Program-made: the position numbers and the translations under genes | Origin: Pseudomonadota bacterium | GTDB lineage: Bacteria > Pseudomonadota > Alphaproteobacteria > Rhizobiales > Xanthobacteraceae | Reading direction: 5' to 3' | NCBI GenBank assembly: GCA_023435725.1 | Contig: JAEYRD010000057.1 | Span: 1 to 64,000, forward strand | DNA: 64,000 nt | Notes under the pieces: model-generated | Database searches by the model: none | The model's input: only the letters and a program-made list of their open reading frames with translations | What the model was told of the DNA's origin: nothing | Shown here: piece by piece, positions 10,570 through 18,850 of the stretch | Layout: every line of letters begins with the position of its first letter | How positions within the stretch are numbered: the first letter of the stretch is position 1

Positions 10570-11049
10570 CTACTCGTCCTTCGGCCGTGTGATCGCGATC
10601 GCGGATTCCGTCTTGGTACGCGTGCATTCCATGTTGAGGCGCTTGTAGCGCATCGTCACCTTGTCGCCGCGGAGCAGGCCCATGCGCTTCAGGCATCGCG
10701 TCGAGCCGGTCGTAGTGTCGTCCTTCGTCACCGTAAAGATGATCGCGGCTGCTGATCCGACCAGGTCAAAGAACTGCGGTGTCGGCTTGCGATCGCCCTT
10801 GGCATAGAGCTCGTTGGAATAGGCCTTTCCTTGCGCGCGGCAGCCGAGCGAGAGCTCCTTCGCCGCCGGGTGGGTGAGGTAGATGATGTTGGCGGCCTTG
10901 AAGTTGACCTTCAGCTTATCGATACCGCTCGCGAGCTGCTTTGCGATGTCGTCGCACTGGTCCGCGCGGGCAGGCGAGGCGAGAGCCACAAGGCCGGTGA
11001 TGGCGGCGACGACCAGGATCGCGCCGCGGACGTTCGAGTTCAATGTCAT
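10570..11049 (-). CDS. Hypothetical secreted protein
   Basis: From the ATG at 11047-11049 the protein has 159 residues with a clear signal peptide (VRGAILVVAAITGLVALASP then ARADQ, cleavage after ADA-like Ala near residue 29). The mature part contains three Cys and no family I recognise. The ATG at 11049 is preferred over a TTG at 11079 because AAGGGG precedes it and the signal sequence starts there. It probably acts in the periplasm. Confidence 0.75.
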   Translation of the reverse strand: MTLNSNVRGAILVVAAITGLVALASPARADQCDDIAKQLASGIDKLKVNFKAANIIYLTHPAAKELSLGCRAQGKAYSNELYAKGDRKPTPQFFDLVGSAAAIIFTVTKDDTTTGSTRCLKRMGLLRGDKVTMRYKRLNMECTRTKTESAIAITRPKDE

Positions 11050-11295
11050 GATGAAAAGCCCCTTAGAACGCGTATTCAATCGTTGGCACGCGCAGAGCGC
11101 AAGGGGCGCTGCCGGGCCCGGGCGGACTCCATGATGCCCCTGTCTCTGGCGGGCAGCGACCGAAAAATGGCCGCGGCGGTACCGAATCGGGATGCCCCGA
11201 CCGCGCCATAGCGCCTTCCCTTTACGGCAAAAAAGCTTAGAACGCTTCTACGACGAGGGCCCGCGCGAGGGCTCCAGAACCCGAGATCGCCCCCC

Positions 11296-12951
11296 ATGAA
11301 CGCTCCCACCGCCTTTCCCGACCAGTCCAAGCCCGTTCCGCCCTACAAGCACACCCCGCTGTTCCCGCTGGGCAAAGACGAGACGCCCTACAAGAAGATC
11401 ATGTCCGAAGGCGTCCGGGTCGAGAAAGTCCTGGGGAAGGACATGCTGGTGGTGTCGCGCGAGGCGCTGCGGGCTCTGTCGGAAGCAGCTTTCGGCGACA
11501 TCAACCACTATCTGCGCCCCGGCCATCTGAAGCAGTTACGCGCGATCCTCGAGGACAGCGAGGCGAGCCCGAACGACAAGTTCGTTGCGCTGGATTTCCT
11601 GAAGAACGCCAATATCGCCGCCGGCGGCGTGCTGCCGATGTGCCAGGACACCGGCACCGCGATCATCATGGGCAAGAAGGGCTGTAACGTCATCACCGAC
11701 GGTGACGACGAGGCAGCGCTGTCGGAAGGCGCGCGCGACGCGTACCTGCGCCGCAATTTGCGCTACTCGCAGGTCGCGCCCTTGTCGATGTACGAGGAGA
11801 AGAACACCGCCAACAACATGCCGGCACAGTGCGAGATCTACGCCGAGGGCGACGACGCCTACAAGTTCATGTTCATGGCGAAGGGCGGCGGCTCCGCCAA
11901 CAAGAGTTTTCTGTTCCAGGCCACGCCCTCGGTGCTGACCAAGGACCGGCTGCTCGCCTTCCTGAAGGAAAAGATCCTGACGCTGGGCACCGCGGCGTGC
12001 CCGCCCTATCACCTCGCCATCGTCATCGGCGGCACTTCCGCCGAGCTCTGCATGAAGACGGTGAAGCTTGCCTCCGCACGCTACCTCGACGCGCTACCGA
12101 CCCACGGCTCGCCCGACGGCAATGCGTTCCGCGACGTCGAGATGGAGAAGGACATCCACAAGATGACGCAGTCGCTTGGCGTCGGCGCGCAGTTCGGCGG
12201 AAAGTATTTCTGCCACGACGTGCGCGTGATCCGCATGCCGCGTCACGGCGCCTCGCTCCCGATCGGACTTGGCGTGTCCTGCTCGGCCGACCGCCAGGTG
12301 CTCGGCAAGATCACCAAGGACGGCGTCTATCTCGAGGAGCTCGAGCACAACCCGGCGCAGTATCTGCCGCAGGTCGAGCAGTCGCTCGGCGGCGAGGTCG
12401 TCAAGATCGACCTCAACCAGCCGATGAAGGACATCCTGGCGACGTTCTCGAAATATCCGATCAAGACGCGGGTCTCGATGACCGGCACCATGATCGTTGC
12501 GCGCGACTCCGCACATGCCAAGCTGCGCGAGCGGCTCGAGAAGGGCGAGCCTCTGCCGGATTACTTCAAGAACCATCCGGTCTACTACGCGGGGCCCGCC
12601 AAGACGCCCGAAGGCTACGCCTCCGGCGCGTTCGGCCCGACCACGGCAGGCCGCATGGATTCCTTCGTCGACCAGTTCCAGGCCGCCGGCGGTTCGATGG
12701 TGATGGTGGCCAAGGGCAACCGCGCGCCGGCCGTGCGCGAGGCCTGCAAGAAGTACGGCGGCTTCTATCTCGGTTCGATCGGCGGCGCCGCGGCGAACCT
12801 CGCCGAGCACTGCATCAAGAAGGTCGAGGTGCTCGAATATCCCGAGCTCGGCATGGAAGCGATCTGGCGCATCGAAGTCGTCGATTTCCCCGCCTTCATC
12901 ATCATCGACGACAAGGGCAACGACTTCTTCAAGGAGTTGAACCTGGGCTAG
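11296..12951 (+). CDS. fumA: Fumarate hydratase class I (iron-sulfur)
   Basis: A 551-residue protein matching single-chain class I fumarases, which hydrate fumarate to malate in the TCA cycle using an oxygen-sensitive [4Fe-4S] cluster. Candidate cluster cysteines lie in LPMCQDTGTA (about residue 117), LGTAACPPYH (about 235) and GLGVSCSADR (about 328). The C-terminal domain contains the typical AFGPTTAGRMDSFVDQF and GGSMVMVAKGNR motifs. Length is normal for the family. It is a single gene with its own 200-base upstream gap and ends before a family C repeat. Confidence 0.93.
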   Translation: MNAPTAFPDQSKPVPPYKHTPLFPLGKDETPYKKIMSEGVRVEKVLGKDMLVVSREALRALSEAAFGDINHYLRPGHLKQLRAILEDSEASPNDKFVALDFLKNANIAAGGVLPMCQDTGTAIIMGKKGCNVITDGDDEAALSEGARDAYLRRNLRYSQVAPLSMYEEKNTANNMPAQCEIYAEGDDAYKFMFMAKGGGSANKSFLFQATPSVLTKDRLLAFLKEKILTLGTAACPPYHLAIVIGGTSAELCMKTVKLASARYLDALPTHGSPDGNAFRDVEMEKDIHKMTQSLGVGAQFGGKYFCHDVRVIRMPRHGASLPIGLGVSCSADRQVLGKITKDGVYLEELEHNPAQYLPQVEQSLGGEVVKIDLNQPMKDILATFSKYPIKTRVSMTGTMIVARDSAHAKLRERLEKGEPLPDYFKNHPVYYAGPAKTPEGYASGAFGPTTAGRMDSFVDQFQAAGGSMVMVAKGNRAPAVREACKKYGGFYLGSIGGAAANLAEHCIKKVEVLEYPELGMEAIWRIEVVDFPAFIIIDDKGNDFFKELNLG

Positions 12952-13005
12952 CTGCCTGACCCGCGCTTGCGTGCGGGCGATTATGCGCGTGCCCCTACGA
13001 AAGAT

Positions 13006-13097
13006 CGTCCTGCCCGGGCTTGTCCCGGGCATCCACGTGCTTGGTACCGTGAAGAAGACGTGGATGGCCGGGACAAGTGTTTAGCCCGGCCATGACG
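13006..13097. repeat. Palindromic intergenic repeat, family C
   Basis: The segment runs from CGTCCTGCCCGGGCTTGTCC to GGCCATGACG and holds paired parts such as GGCATCCACGT and ACGTGGATGGCC, and CCGGGCTTGTCCCGGGC with GCCGGGACAAG. It would fold into a branched hairpin. Similar CCCGGxCATGACG elements occur widely in Bradyrhizobium. It lies between the convergent fumarase and SH3-protein genes. Confidence 0.75.
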
Positions 13098-13116
13098 ATG
13101 CGGAAGCCTCAGCGTT

Positions 13117-14022
13117 TTAGCTACACGTCGTGACCTGGTTGGAACAGAGCGACCGCCACCAGCCGCGCACGCCATCGACTTCAATCAGCGCCCAAAATCC
13201 GCTGCACGCGAAAATGCGACTCGGCGAATCCCCTCCGTTGACGCCTTTCGCTGGCGTCCATCTGGCGTCGATGTGCGGTGCCTGAAACAGCCCGCCTTCG
13301 CGGGTTGCGCCATTGGCGAAAGCAGCGCCCACCTTGCTGGCCGCAACCCAGCCGCGGCCGGCATAGGGCTTCGGCGCATTGCGCGGATAGTGCGTTTCGT
13401 CCTCGTAGCTCTTTCCCGGCGGAGTCGCGCCCTCGATCAGGAACCAGCCGCTCTTGTAGCCGATGATGTGAAACTCGGTGAGCCAGCCGCCCTCGGGCGT
13501 ATTCTCGAGACCGCCCATCTTCAGGTGGTAGGGCGGGGGCAGCTTGCCGAGAATGGCGGCGTTTGTCGAAGGCTCGGCGCGCACGTTCAGGCCCGCCGGG
13601 TCCTTGTCGATCGACCAGCCACTGAGGTCGCAGGGCTCTGTGCTCTCGGGCAGCGTTGCGCGCTTGGCGGCGAGGTCGGCGTGCAGTTTTGCGAAATCGG
13701 TGTCGTCGTTGTCCGGATCCGGCTCGGTGCGCGGCTTCAACGCGACGGAGAGGGCGCGCGTCGCATCCGGTGTGAGCGTGACCACGAGCGACTGGCGCGC
13801 GGCGAACACGCTGGCAGGCGTTTTCGGATCGTTCGATGTCGCCGGGTAGACGGCGAGATAGCCCGTCGAACCATCGGTTCGGTAAGCAGTGCCGGCCACG
13901 TAACCCGCCGGCACCATGGCGAGCGCGCTTGCGCGCCACGCCGGTTCGGTGTCATCCGCGCAGGCCGCGCCCTGTGTTGCGACGCATAGCATCGCCGCCG
14001 CGATAAGATGGAACGGGCGCAT
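13117..14022 (-). CDS. Secreted SH3-domain protein of unknown role
   Basis: The 301-residue protein has a signal peptide (FHLIAAAMLCVATQGAACA), a first half without recognised family, and a bacterial SH3-type segment around residues 135-220 (DPAGLNVRAEPSTNAAILGK, typical of SH3b repeats). The C-terminal part (SGFWALIEVDGVRGWWRSLC) resembles a second SH3-like strand set. SH3b proteins often bind cell wall or peptides outside the cytoplasm. It is followed closely by the small gene at 14038-14334. Confidence 0.75.
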   Translation of the reverse strand: MRPFHLIAAAMLCVATQGAACADDTEPAWRASALAMVPAGYVAGTAYRTDGSTGYLAVYPATSNDPKTPASVFAARQSLVVTLTPDATRALSVALKPRTEPDPDNDDTDFAKLHADLAAKRATLPESTEPCDLSGWSIDKDPAGLNVRAEPSTNAAILGKLPPPYHLKMGGLENTPEGGWLTEFHIIGYKSGWFLIEGATPPGKSYEDETHYPRNAPKPYAGRGWVAASKVGAAFANGATREGGLFQAPHIDARWTPAKGVNGGDSPSRIFACSGFWALIEVDGVRGWWRSLCSNQVTTCS

Positions 14023-14037
14023 GATGGTTGCGCGGCC

Positions 14038-14334
14038 TTACGCCCGCGCGCCCGTGAACGGGAAGCTGCCCATCGGGCCGATGCCCATCTCGCCGCTGAT
14101 GGTGTCGCCGGAGACCGTGCCGGTGAAGTCGAGCGTGAGCGGCATCGGGTTGGTGATCGAGATCTTCCAGGAGACGTTGTCGCCGTTGACGGTGCCGTCG
14201 AAGATCTCGCCCGTATTGCCTTCGGCGCCGTGCGTGCCCGTCAGCGTGGAGCCAGAGGTCTTCAGGCTCAACGTCGCCTTGCGCTCGCCCATCGGCGTCG
14301 TCATCGTCAGATTCCAGTTGCCGTCTGCGGCCAT
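14038..14334 (-). CDS. Small beta-rich hypothetical protein
   Basis: A 98-residue protein beginning MAADGNWNLTMTTPMGERKA and made of alternating strands rich in Gly, Thr and Ser (SLKTSGSTLTGTHGAEGNTG, then FTGTVSGDTISGEMGIGPMG). It has no signal peptide. I recall similar rhizobial hypothetical proteins, which look like small lipocalin-like or barrel proteins, but no function is known to me. It lies upstream of and co-directional with the SH3 gene. Confidence 0.75.
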   Translation of the reverse strand: MAADGNWNLTMTTPMGERKATLSLKTSGSTLTGTHGAEGNTGEIFDGTVNGDNVSWKISITNPMPLTLDFTGTVSGDTISGEMGIGPMGSFPFTGARA

Positions 14335-14440
14335 TCCCGTCTCCCAATCCTGTCCCGGCGAACCGCGTGGTTCGCGATCGCTCCAGAGCGGAGCATATAA
14401 CTCAACTTGCTCCGCCTGCCTAACGCTTTGGAGGCGACGC

Positions 14441-14995
14441 TTAGGCGCGGGCGCCGGCGCGCAGGCGGCTGGTGATGATGACGCGGAAGATCACGTATTG
14501 CAGGGCGAAGGCCGCGATCTTGGCGCCGACCGCGACGACGGAGACGTAGAAAGCCCACAATTTGAGATCGCCCGTCATGGCCACCGCGATGGTGCCGGCG
14601 CCGAGCGCGAACATCAGTGCGGCCCAGGCGTAGCCTGCAGCCGTGACGTATTCCGGAATGACCTCGGTCACGCGCGGCGGCATGTAGCGCAGCATCCAGC
14701 CTCGCTTGAGCATGATCGCGCCGATCGCGAAATGCGCGATCGAGGGCTTTGCCAGCACGAAGCGCGGATCCTGGGTGAGGATGGTCGCCGTCCCCAGCAC
14801 GATGACGAGCGCAAGGGAGGCATAGGTCATGTAGCCGAGCGACATGCCCCTGACGCGGGCATAGATCACCTGCGCGATCGCCCCCGCAATCGCCACCGAG
14901 GTCGCGAGGATGACGTTGTCGGTGACGACATAGACGATCAGGAAGACGATGGTGGACAGGAAATCGGAGGCGAGGCGAGCGAATACGTTTTTCAT
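14441..14995 (-). CDS. Septation-protein-A/YciB-like inner membrane protein
   Basis: The 184-residue protein has about five membrane segments and resembles the YciB/IspZ inner-membrane family: starts with DFLSTIVFLIVYVVTDNVIL, has GTATILTQDPRFVLAKPSIA and HFAIGAIMLKRGWMLRYMPP. Members are involved in cell envelope work in other bacteria, but this copy is divergent and its role is uncertain. It lies 12 bases downstream of the next membrane-protein gene (15008-15583) and is probably co-transcribed with it from the promoter carrying the paired operators. Confidence 0.72.
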   Translation of the reverse strand: MKNVFARLASDFLSTIVFLIVYVVTDNVILATSVAIAGAIAQVIYARVRGMSLGYMTYASLALVIVLGTATILTQDPRFVLAKPSIAHFAIGAIMLKRGWMLRYMPPRVTEVIPEYVTAAGYAWAALMFALGAGTIAVAMTGDLKLWAFYVSVVAVGAKIAAFALQYVIFRVIITSRLRAGARA

Positions 14996-15007
14996 CGTCT
15001 GTCCTGG

Positions 15008-15583
15008 TCAATGCGAGTGAGACAGTGCCTGCGAGGACTGAGCGTACTTCATCCTGCAGTGCTCGGGATACCATTTCGTGAAATAGATCGCGCTGTTGCG
15101 GGCGGCGAAAGCGACCGCGAGGCTGGACCAGAGCGGCAGGCCGGGGACGTAGAGCAGCACGAGATTGGAGACCATCATGAGAAGCGCCGCTGCGGTCCAT
15201 GCGGCCGTGATGATGTAATTGGCCTGCAGGAAGCCGGGCATCGCGGCGATTTCCGCCGGTACGGATTCGATCCCATATTGCAGGGTGAACGGCCGGCGCA
15301 GCAGCATCGAGCCGAGCGAGATGACGAAGACACCGACATCGACCGAGAGCTTGACGGCAAGCGTGCCCAGCTGCGGATCGAGGAAGAAGAGGGCGAGGCC
15401 GATCAAGACGAACACGATCGCGGAGCCTGCGGCCAGAATCTTGACCGAGCGGCCATGTGCGACGTCGATCGCGATGGTTGCAAGGCAGGCCGCGGCTGCC
15501 GCAAACACGCTCACGGTGGCCGAGGTTACCAGCATCAGAAAGGTGTAGATGCCGTAGGGCGCAAGGATCAGGAAAATCGTCAT
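15008..15583 (-). CDS. Multi-pass membrane protein of unknown function
   Basis: From the ATG at 15581-15583 the protein has 191 residues and about five hydrophobic segments (e.g. GIYTFLMLVTSATVSVFAAA, AIVFVLIGLALFFLD). The C-terminus is hydrophilic (KWYPEHCRMKYAQ). The start is chosen because the residues before it are read through an operator-bearing promoter region. It heads a two-gene operon with the YciB-like gene. The presence of the same paired operator as in front of the carotenoid oxygenase suggests a shared TetR control. Confidence 0.72.
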   Translation of the reverse strand: MTIFLILAPYGIYTFLMLVTSATVSVFAAAAACLATIAIDVAHGRSVKILAAGSAIVFVLIGLALFFLDPQLGTLAVKLSVDVGVFVISLGSMLLRRPFTLQYGIESVPAEIAAMPGFLQANYIITAAWTAAALLMMVSNLVLLYVPGLPLWSSLAVAFAARNSAIYFTKWYPEHCRMKYAQSSQALSHSH

Positions 15584-15604
15584 GGGCCGCCTCGGTCGGT
15601 CCTT

Positions 15605-15675
15605 ATCTTTACAATGTAAAGATTTGTAGCGGAAGCGAGGGAAAGGTTCAAGGGCAATCTTTACGCTGTCAAAAT
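15605..15675. promoter_or_regulatory. Paired TetR-type operators upstream of the membrane-protein operon
   Basis: A perfect 19-base operator at 15605-15623 (ATCTTTAC, AAT, GTAAAGAT) is followed 52 bases later by an imperfect copy at 15657-15675 (ATCTTTAC, GCT, GTCAAAAT). The same two-part arrangement stands at 17235-17306. The first site sits about 22 bases upstream of the divergent start at 15583, where a repressor would block transcription. Confidence 0.7.
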
Positions 15676-15706
15676 GGTGTGAGGGGGCGTCTTTCTCTCC
15701 CCGGAT

Positions 15707-15812
15707 CGTCATTCCAGGGCACGCGAAGCGTGAGCCCGGAACCCATTGTACGGCATCACGTGCGGTGAAATGGATCGCGGGTTCCTCGCTGCGCTCCGCC
15801 CCGGGATGACGG
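15707..15812. repeat. Palindromic intergenic repeat, family D
   Basis: The element opens CGTCATTCCAGGGCACGCGA and closes CGCCCCGGGATGACGG, with inner paired parts (GGAACCCAT and ATGGATCGCGGGTTCC-like). It matches a dispersed Bradyrhizobium-type hairpin element. It lies between the carotenoid-oxygenase gene end and the promoter region at 15.6 kb. Confidence 0.7.
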
Positions 15813-15822
15813 ATAGAGGGAG

Positions 15823-17220
15823 CTACTGCGCCCCCACCCAGTTGCCGTGAAAGCCATCGGGCACGCGGTGGCCAAGCCGCACCAGCGCGATGGGGCCTGC
15901 CTCGACGTCGGTGGCGTTGAATACGGCGAGGTCACTGCGGTTCTCGCGAGCGCGCCAGACCACCGCGAGCAGCCAGCCGTCACCTTCAGCCGCGTCCTTG
16001 CTTCGTTCGACGAACACCGGCTCGGAGATGGTGTCGCCGGCCGGCAGCAAATATTGGCCGAGGCGCTTCCCCGTGCCGTCGACATGCACGACACCGGACA
16101 GCGCGCCGAACATCGGTAGCTTCGGGTTGGCGCAGGCGTACCAGCCATGGCTGGTCTTCAGCCCGGCGCGACGGTCGTCGACGCGGGGGAATTCGCCCGG
16201 AATGTCGTCGAGATAGGTCTGCTGAAAACCGTCAGTATTGCCGTCGAGATCGAAGGTCCAGCGGCAGTGACGGGCGTAGGACTTCTCCGGATTGGTGGGC
16301 GAGCCGTCGGGATGCGGAAACAGCGGCGCTTCCTCGAACTGCATGACATCGGCGATGATGCGGTTGCCGTCCTCCCAGGCGTTCATGACGTGGAAGACGT
16401 AGCAGGTCGCGGCCCGGAACCAGATGATGTCCTTGGCTGTGCCTTTGCGCTTCATCACGCCGACATAGGCGCCTTTCTCCGGCTCCCAGGCGTAAGGCGG
16501 CTTGCCGCCCATCGCGCGTTCCATGCTGCCGGTGATGGGCAGGATCGGAAACAGCACGTGGTTCTCGGTGACGATGAAGTCGTGCACCATGCTGGCATAG
16601 GGCGCTTCGAAACGCTCGAAGCGCGTTGCCTTGCCGCTTGCGTCGATTGCGCCGTAGGAGAGGGCGGGCGTCAGCGGGCCGCTTGCATTGTAGCCGAAGA
16701 ACACCAGCTCGCCGGTGGTCGGATCGATCTTCGGATGAGCGGTGAAGGGGCCGGCAATGCGGCTCTGGTAGTTGTAATAGCCGCGGGTTGCAAGCGTGCC
16801 CGGCTCGATCTCGGTCGGCAGATGGCCTTCTTCAAGCGCGAGCAGCTTGCCGGCGTGGAAGATGATGTTGGTGTTGGCGACGCCGCCGTCGGTCACGTGC
16901 GCCGGCGCGTCCGGCATCTTGCGGCCGAAGCCGCCGAACAGCGCGCGGCCGGCGTCGTGCTCGGCGAGCCATTTTGGCGTGCGGACCCAGCGGTTGCGAT
17001 ATGAGGCGCGGCCGTTCTCCAGATGGAAGGCGTGCAGCATGCCGTCGCCGACGAACCAATGGGCGTCGGGCGCGTCGAATTGCGGGTTGGGACCATTGCG
17101 ATAGAGCGTGCCGTTCAGTTCGCGCGGCAGCTCGCCGACGATCTTGAGAAACGGCGCATCGGCCTCGAACGGAATGGGCCCGCGATTGCTCGATGGCCGG
17201 CCGATTGCGTCCTGCTGCAT
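15823..17220 (-). CDS. Carotenoid oxygenase (RPE65/carotenoid cleavage dioxygenase family)
   Basis: The 465-residue protein has the family signature: GTLYRNGPNPQFD near the N-terminus, then the four iron-binding His contexts TAHPKIDP, MVHDFIVTENH, YVFHVMNAWEDG and PDGFHGNWVG at the C-terminal end. These enzymes use non-haem iron to cleave carotenoids or stilbene-like compounds. The exact substrate is not readable. No signal peptide is seen, so it is cytosolic. A good ribosome site (GGGAGG) precedes the ATG. It is divergent from the tetR gene at 17305 and shares its operator region. Confidence 0.9.
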   Translation of the reverse strand: MQQDAIGRPSSNRGPIPFEADAPFLKIVGELPRELNGTLYRNGPNPQFDAPDAHWFVGDGMLHAFHLENGRASYRNRWVRTPKWLAEHDAGRALFGGFGRKMPDAPAHVTDGGVANTNIIFHAGKLLALEEGHLPTEIEPGTLATRGYYNYQSRIAGPFTAHPKIDPTTGELVFFGYNASGPLTPALSYGAIDASGKATRFERFEAPYASMVHDFIVTENHVLFPILPITGSMERAMGGKPPYAWEPEKGAYVGVMKRKGTAKDIIWFRAATCYVFHVMNAWEDGNRIIADVMQFEEAPLFPHPDGSPTNPEKSYARHCRWTFDLDGNTDGFQQTYLDDIPGEFPRVDDRRAGLKTSHGWYACANPKLPMFGALSGVVHVDGTGKRLGQYLLPAGDTISEPVFVERSKDAAEGDGWLLAVVWRARENRSDLAVFNATDVEAGPIALVRLGHRVPDGFHGNWVGAQ

Positions 17221-17234
17221 GACGATCCTCCCTT

Positions 17235-17306
17235 ATCTTTACATCGTAAAGATACGCTAGGGGCAAGCCCTGCGATCGTCAAGCGAAATCTTTACACTGT
17301 CAAAAT
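17235..17306. promoter_or_regulatory. Paired TetR-type operators in the divergent carotenoid-oxygenase/tetR promoter
   Basis: A perfect operator (ATCTTTAC, ATC, GTAAAGAT) at 17235-17253 is followed 53 bases later by an imperfect copy (ATCTTTAC, ACT, GTCAAAAT) at 17288-17306 that overlaps the tetR start codon at 17305. The layout repeats that at 15605-15675. The neighbouring TetR protein is the obvious ligand and would control itself and the oxygenase. Confidence 0.75.
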
Positions 17307-18051
17307 GACGTCATATAACGCCCTCATGGCCAAGACAGAGACAGCCCGCCGCTCCCGTCCCCGGAAAATCTCCTCATCGACTTCGACCGCACGGCCGCGG
17401 CCGGCGCGCGGCGTGGAAAGCGCGAAGGCGGAAGCGCCCTATCATCACGGTGCCCTGCGCGAGGCGCTGCTGCTGGCGGCCGAGCGCGTGCTGGAGCGTG
17501 ACGGGCTCGCCGGTTTGACGCTTCGCGCCGTGGCGCGGGAGGCGGGGGTGTCGCATGCCGCACCGACCCATCATTTCGGTGATCTGACCGGTCTCGTCAG
17601 CGAGCTCGCCGCCGTCGGCTTCCGCCAGTTCAACGCGGCTATGGGCTTGGCCTGCGACGCCGCCTCGACGCCGGTGGAACGTGCGCTGGCACGGCCCAAG
17701 GCCTACGTCGCCTACGCCCAGGCTCATCCCGGCATGTACGGCATCATGTTCCGCACCGAGCGGCTCGACTATTCCAGGCGTTCGCTGCACGAGGCTGCCG
17801 AAGCCTCCTTTGCCGGGCTCGCCAACGCCATCGGCGCGATGCGGCAGGAGGAGATCCGCCGTGACACGATGACGCTCGATCAGGCCGCGGCGATCGCGCG
17901 CGCCTGGTCGATGGTGCACGGTTTCACCATGCTGCTGCTCGACGGCCGGCTCGAGGACATCCTGGAGCGGCTGCCGAAGGGCACGACGGCCGAGCAGCTT
18001 CTGGAAGCGATGCTGAAGTCGTCCGCGCCGGGAAAGCTGCCGGCGGCCTAG
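17305..18051 (+). CDS. TetR-family transcriptional regulator
   Basis: From the ATG at 17305 the protein has 248 residues; an ATG at 17326 is an equal alternative. A basic, disordered N-terminal arm (about 35 residues, rich in Arg, Ser, Thr, Pro) precedes the TetR helix-turn-helix (GLTLRAVAREAGVSHAAPTH then HFGDLTGLV, about residues 70-100) and a C-terminal ligand domain with the WHG-type MFRTERLDYSRRSL segment. It probably represses itself, the oxygenase and, through the 15605 site, the membrane operon. The inducer is unknown; an apocarotenoid or oxygenase product is a reasonable guess. Confidence 0.87.
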   Translation: MTSYNALMAKTETARRSRPRKISSSTSTARPRPARGVESAKAEAPYHHGALREALLLAAERVLERDGLAGLTLRAVAREAGVSHAAPTHHFGDLTGLVSELAAVGFRQFNAAMGLACDAASTPVERALARPKAYVAYAQAHPGMYGIMFRTERLDYSRRSLHEAAEASFAGLANAIGAMRQEEIRRDTMTLDQAAAIARAWSMVHGFTMLLLDGRLEDILERLPKGTTAEQLLEAMLKSSAPGKLPAA

Positions 18052-18073
18052 TTCCAAAGCCTAGCGCGATGGC

Positions 18074-18682
18074 CTAGTGCATCGTCGCAAGCTCGACCGC
18101 ACGACCGCGCGTGCCGATGATCTTCACCTCGTCCTTGCCGCAAGTGAACCCGCGGGCGAAATCGTCTGCCGCCTTGCGCGCAAGTTCATTGGCGTTCGGG
18201 TTGGCGATGGCGTCGACATAGGCGACGTGGCAGACCGGTCCCGGCGGCAGCCGTGTCACGACGAGCATGGCCTTGGTGTTCGGCCGTCCCTGCTTGTCGG
18301 GATCGGCGCCATCGGCGATGTGCCAGCGCTGGATGATCGCAAACGGTTTGGTGCCCGCCGCACGCCACTCGATGATACTCTCGGATGAATTGAACGGGGC
18401 AAACCAGGCCTTTGCCGCAGGTTCCCCGGCTGCCGCCTTGCGACTGCGGCCGACCGAGACGACCTCGCGAAGATCGTCCTCGTCTATCAGCACCATGAGG
18501 CCGTCCTTGCCTGGGCATACCCGCGTGGTGCTCCCGTCGAGCTCGTTGGGCTTGCCGGCAGGGCGGCAGTCCCTTGGCGCCGTCGAGGTGTAGGTGCTGC
18601 CCATGGATTGGGCGGCGACACTCTCCAGGCCGCTCCACATCAGCAACACAACAAGGCACGAGGCGGTAAGGCGGTTCATCAT
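18074..18682 (-). CDS. Hypothetical secreted protein
   Basis: A 202-residue protein with an N-terminal signal peptide (LTASCLVVLLMWSGLESVAA, cleaved near AAQS). The mature part includes four Cys and a region around residues 85-150 that looks like a mixed alpha/beta fold. No family is recognised. It is convergent with tetR. Confidence 0.7.
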   Translation of the reverse strand: MMNRLTASCLVVLLMWSGLESVAAQSMGSTYTSTAPRDCRPAGKPNELDGSTTRVCPGKDGLMVLIDEDDLREVVSVGRSRKAAAGEPAAKAWFAPFNSSESIIEWRAAGTKPFAIIQRWHIADGADPDKQGRPNTKAMLVVTRLPPGPVCHVAYVDAIANPNANELARKAADDFARGFTCGKDEVKIIGTRGRAVELATMH

Positions 18683-18850
18683 GAGGCTCTATGAAGCTTT
18701 GATGTAACGGGAACTCCTTCATTCAGACGTCTTCATTGTGGGCAAGGTTCAAAGAGAGTTGCCAGACACCTGACAGCGGCGAGGAATCGTTCTAGAAGAA
18801 TGGCTTCGCTTGGGCCCATAAGCCTCGTTCGCGTCCTCGTTCCTTTGATC

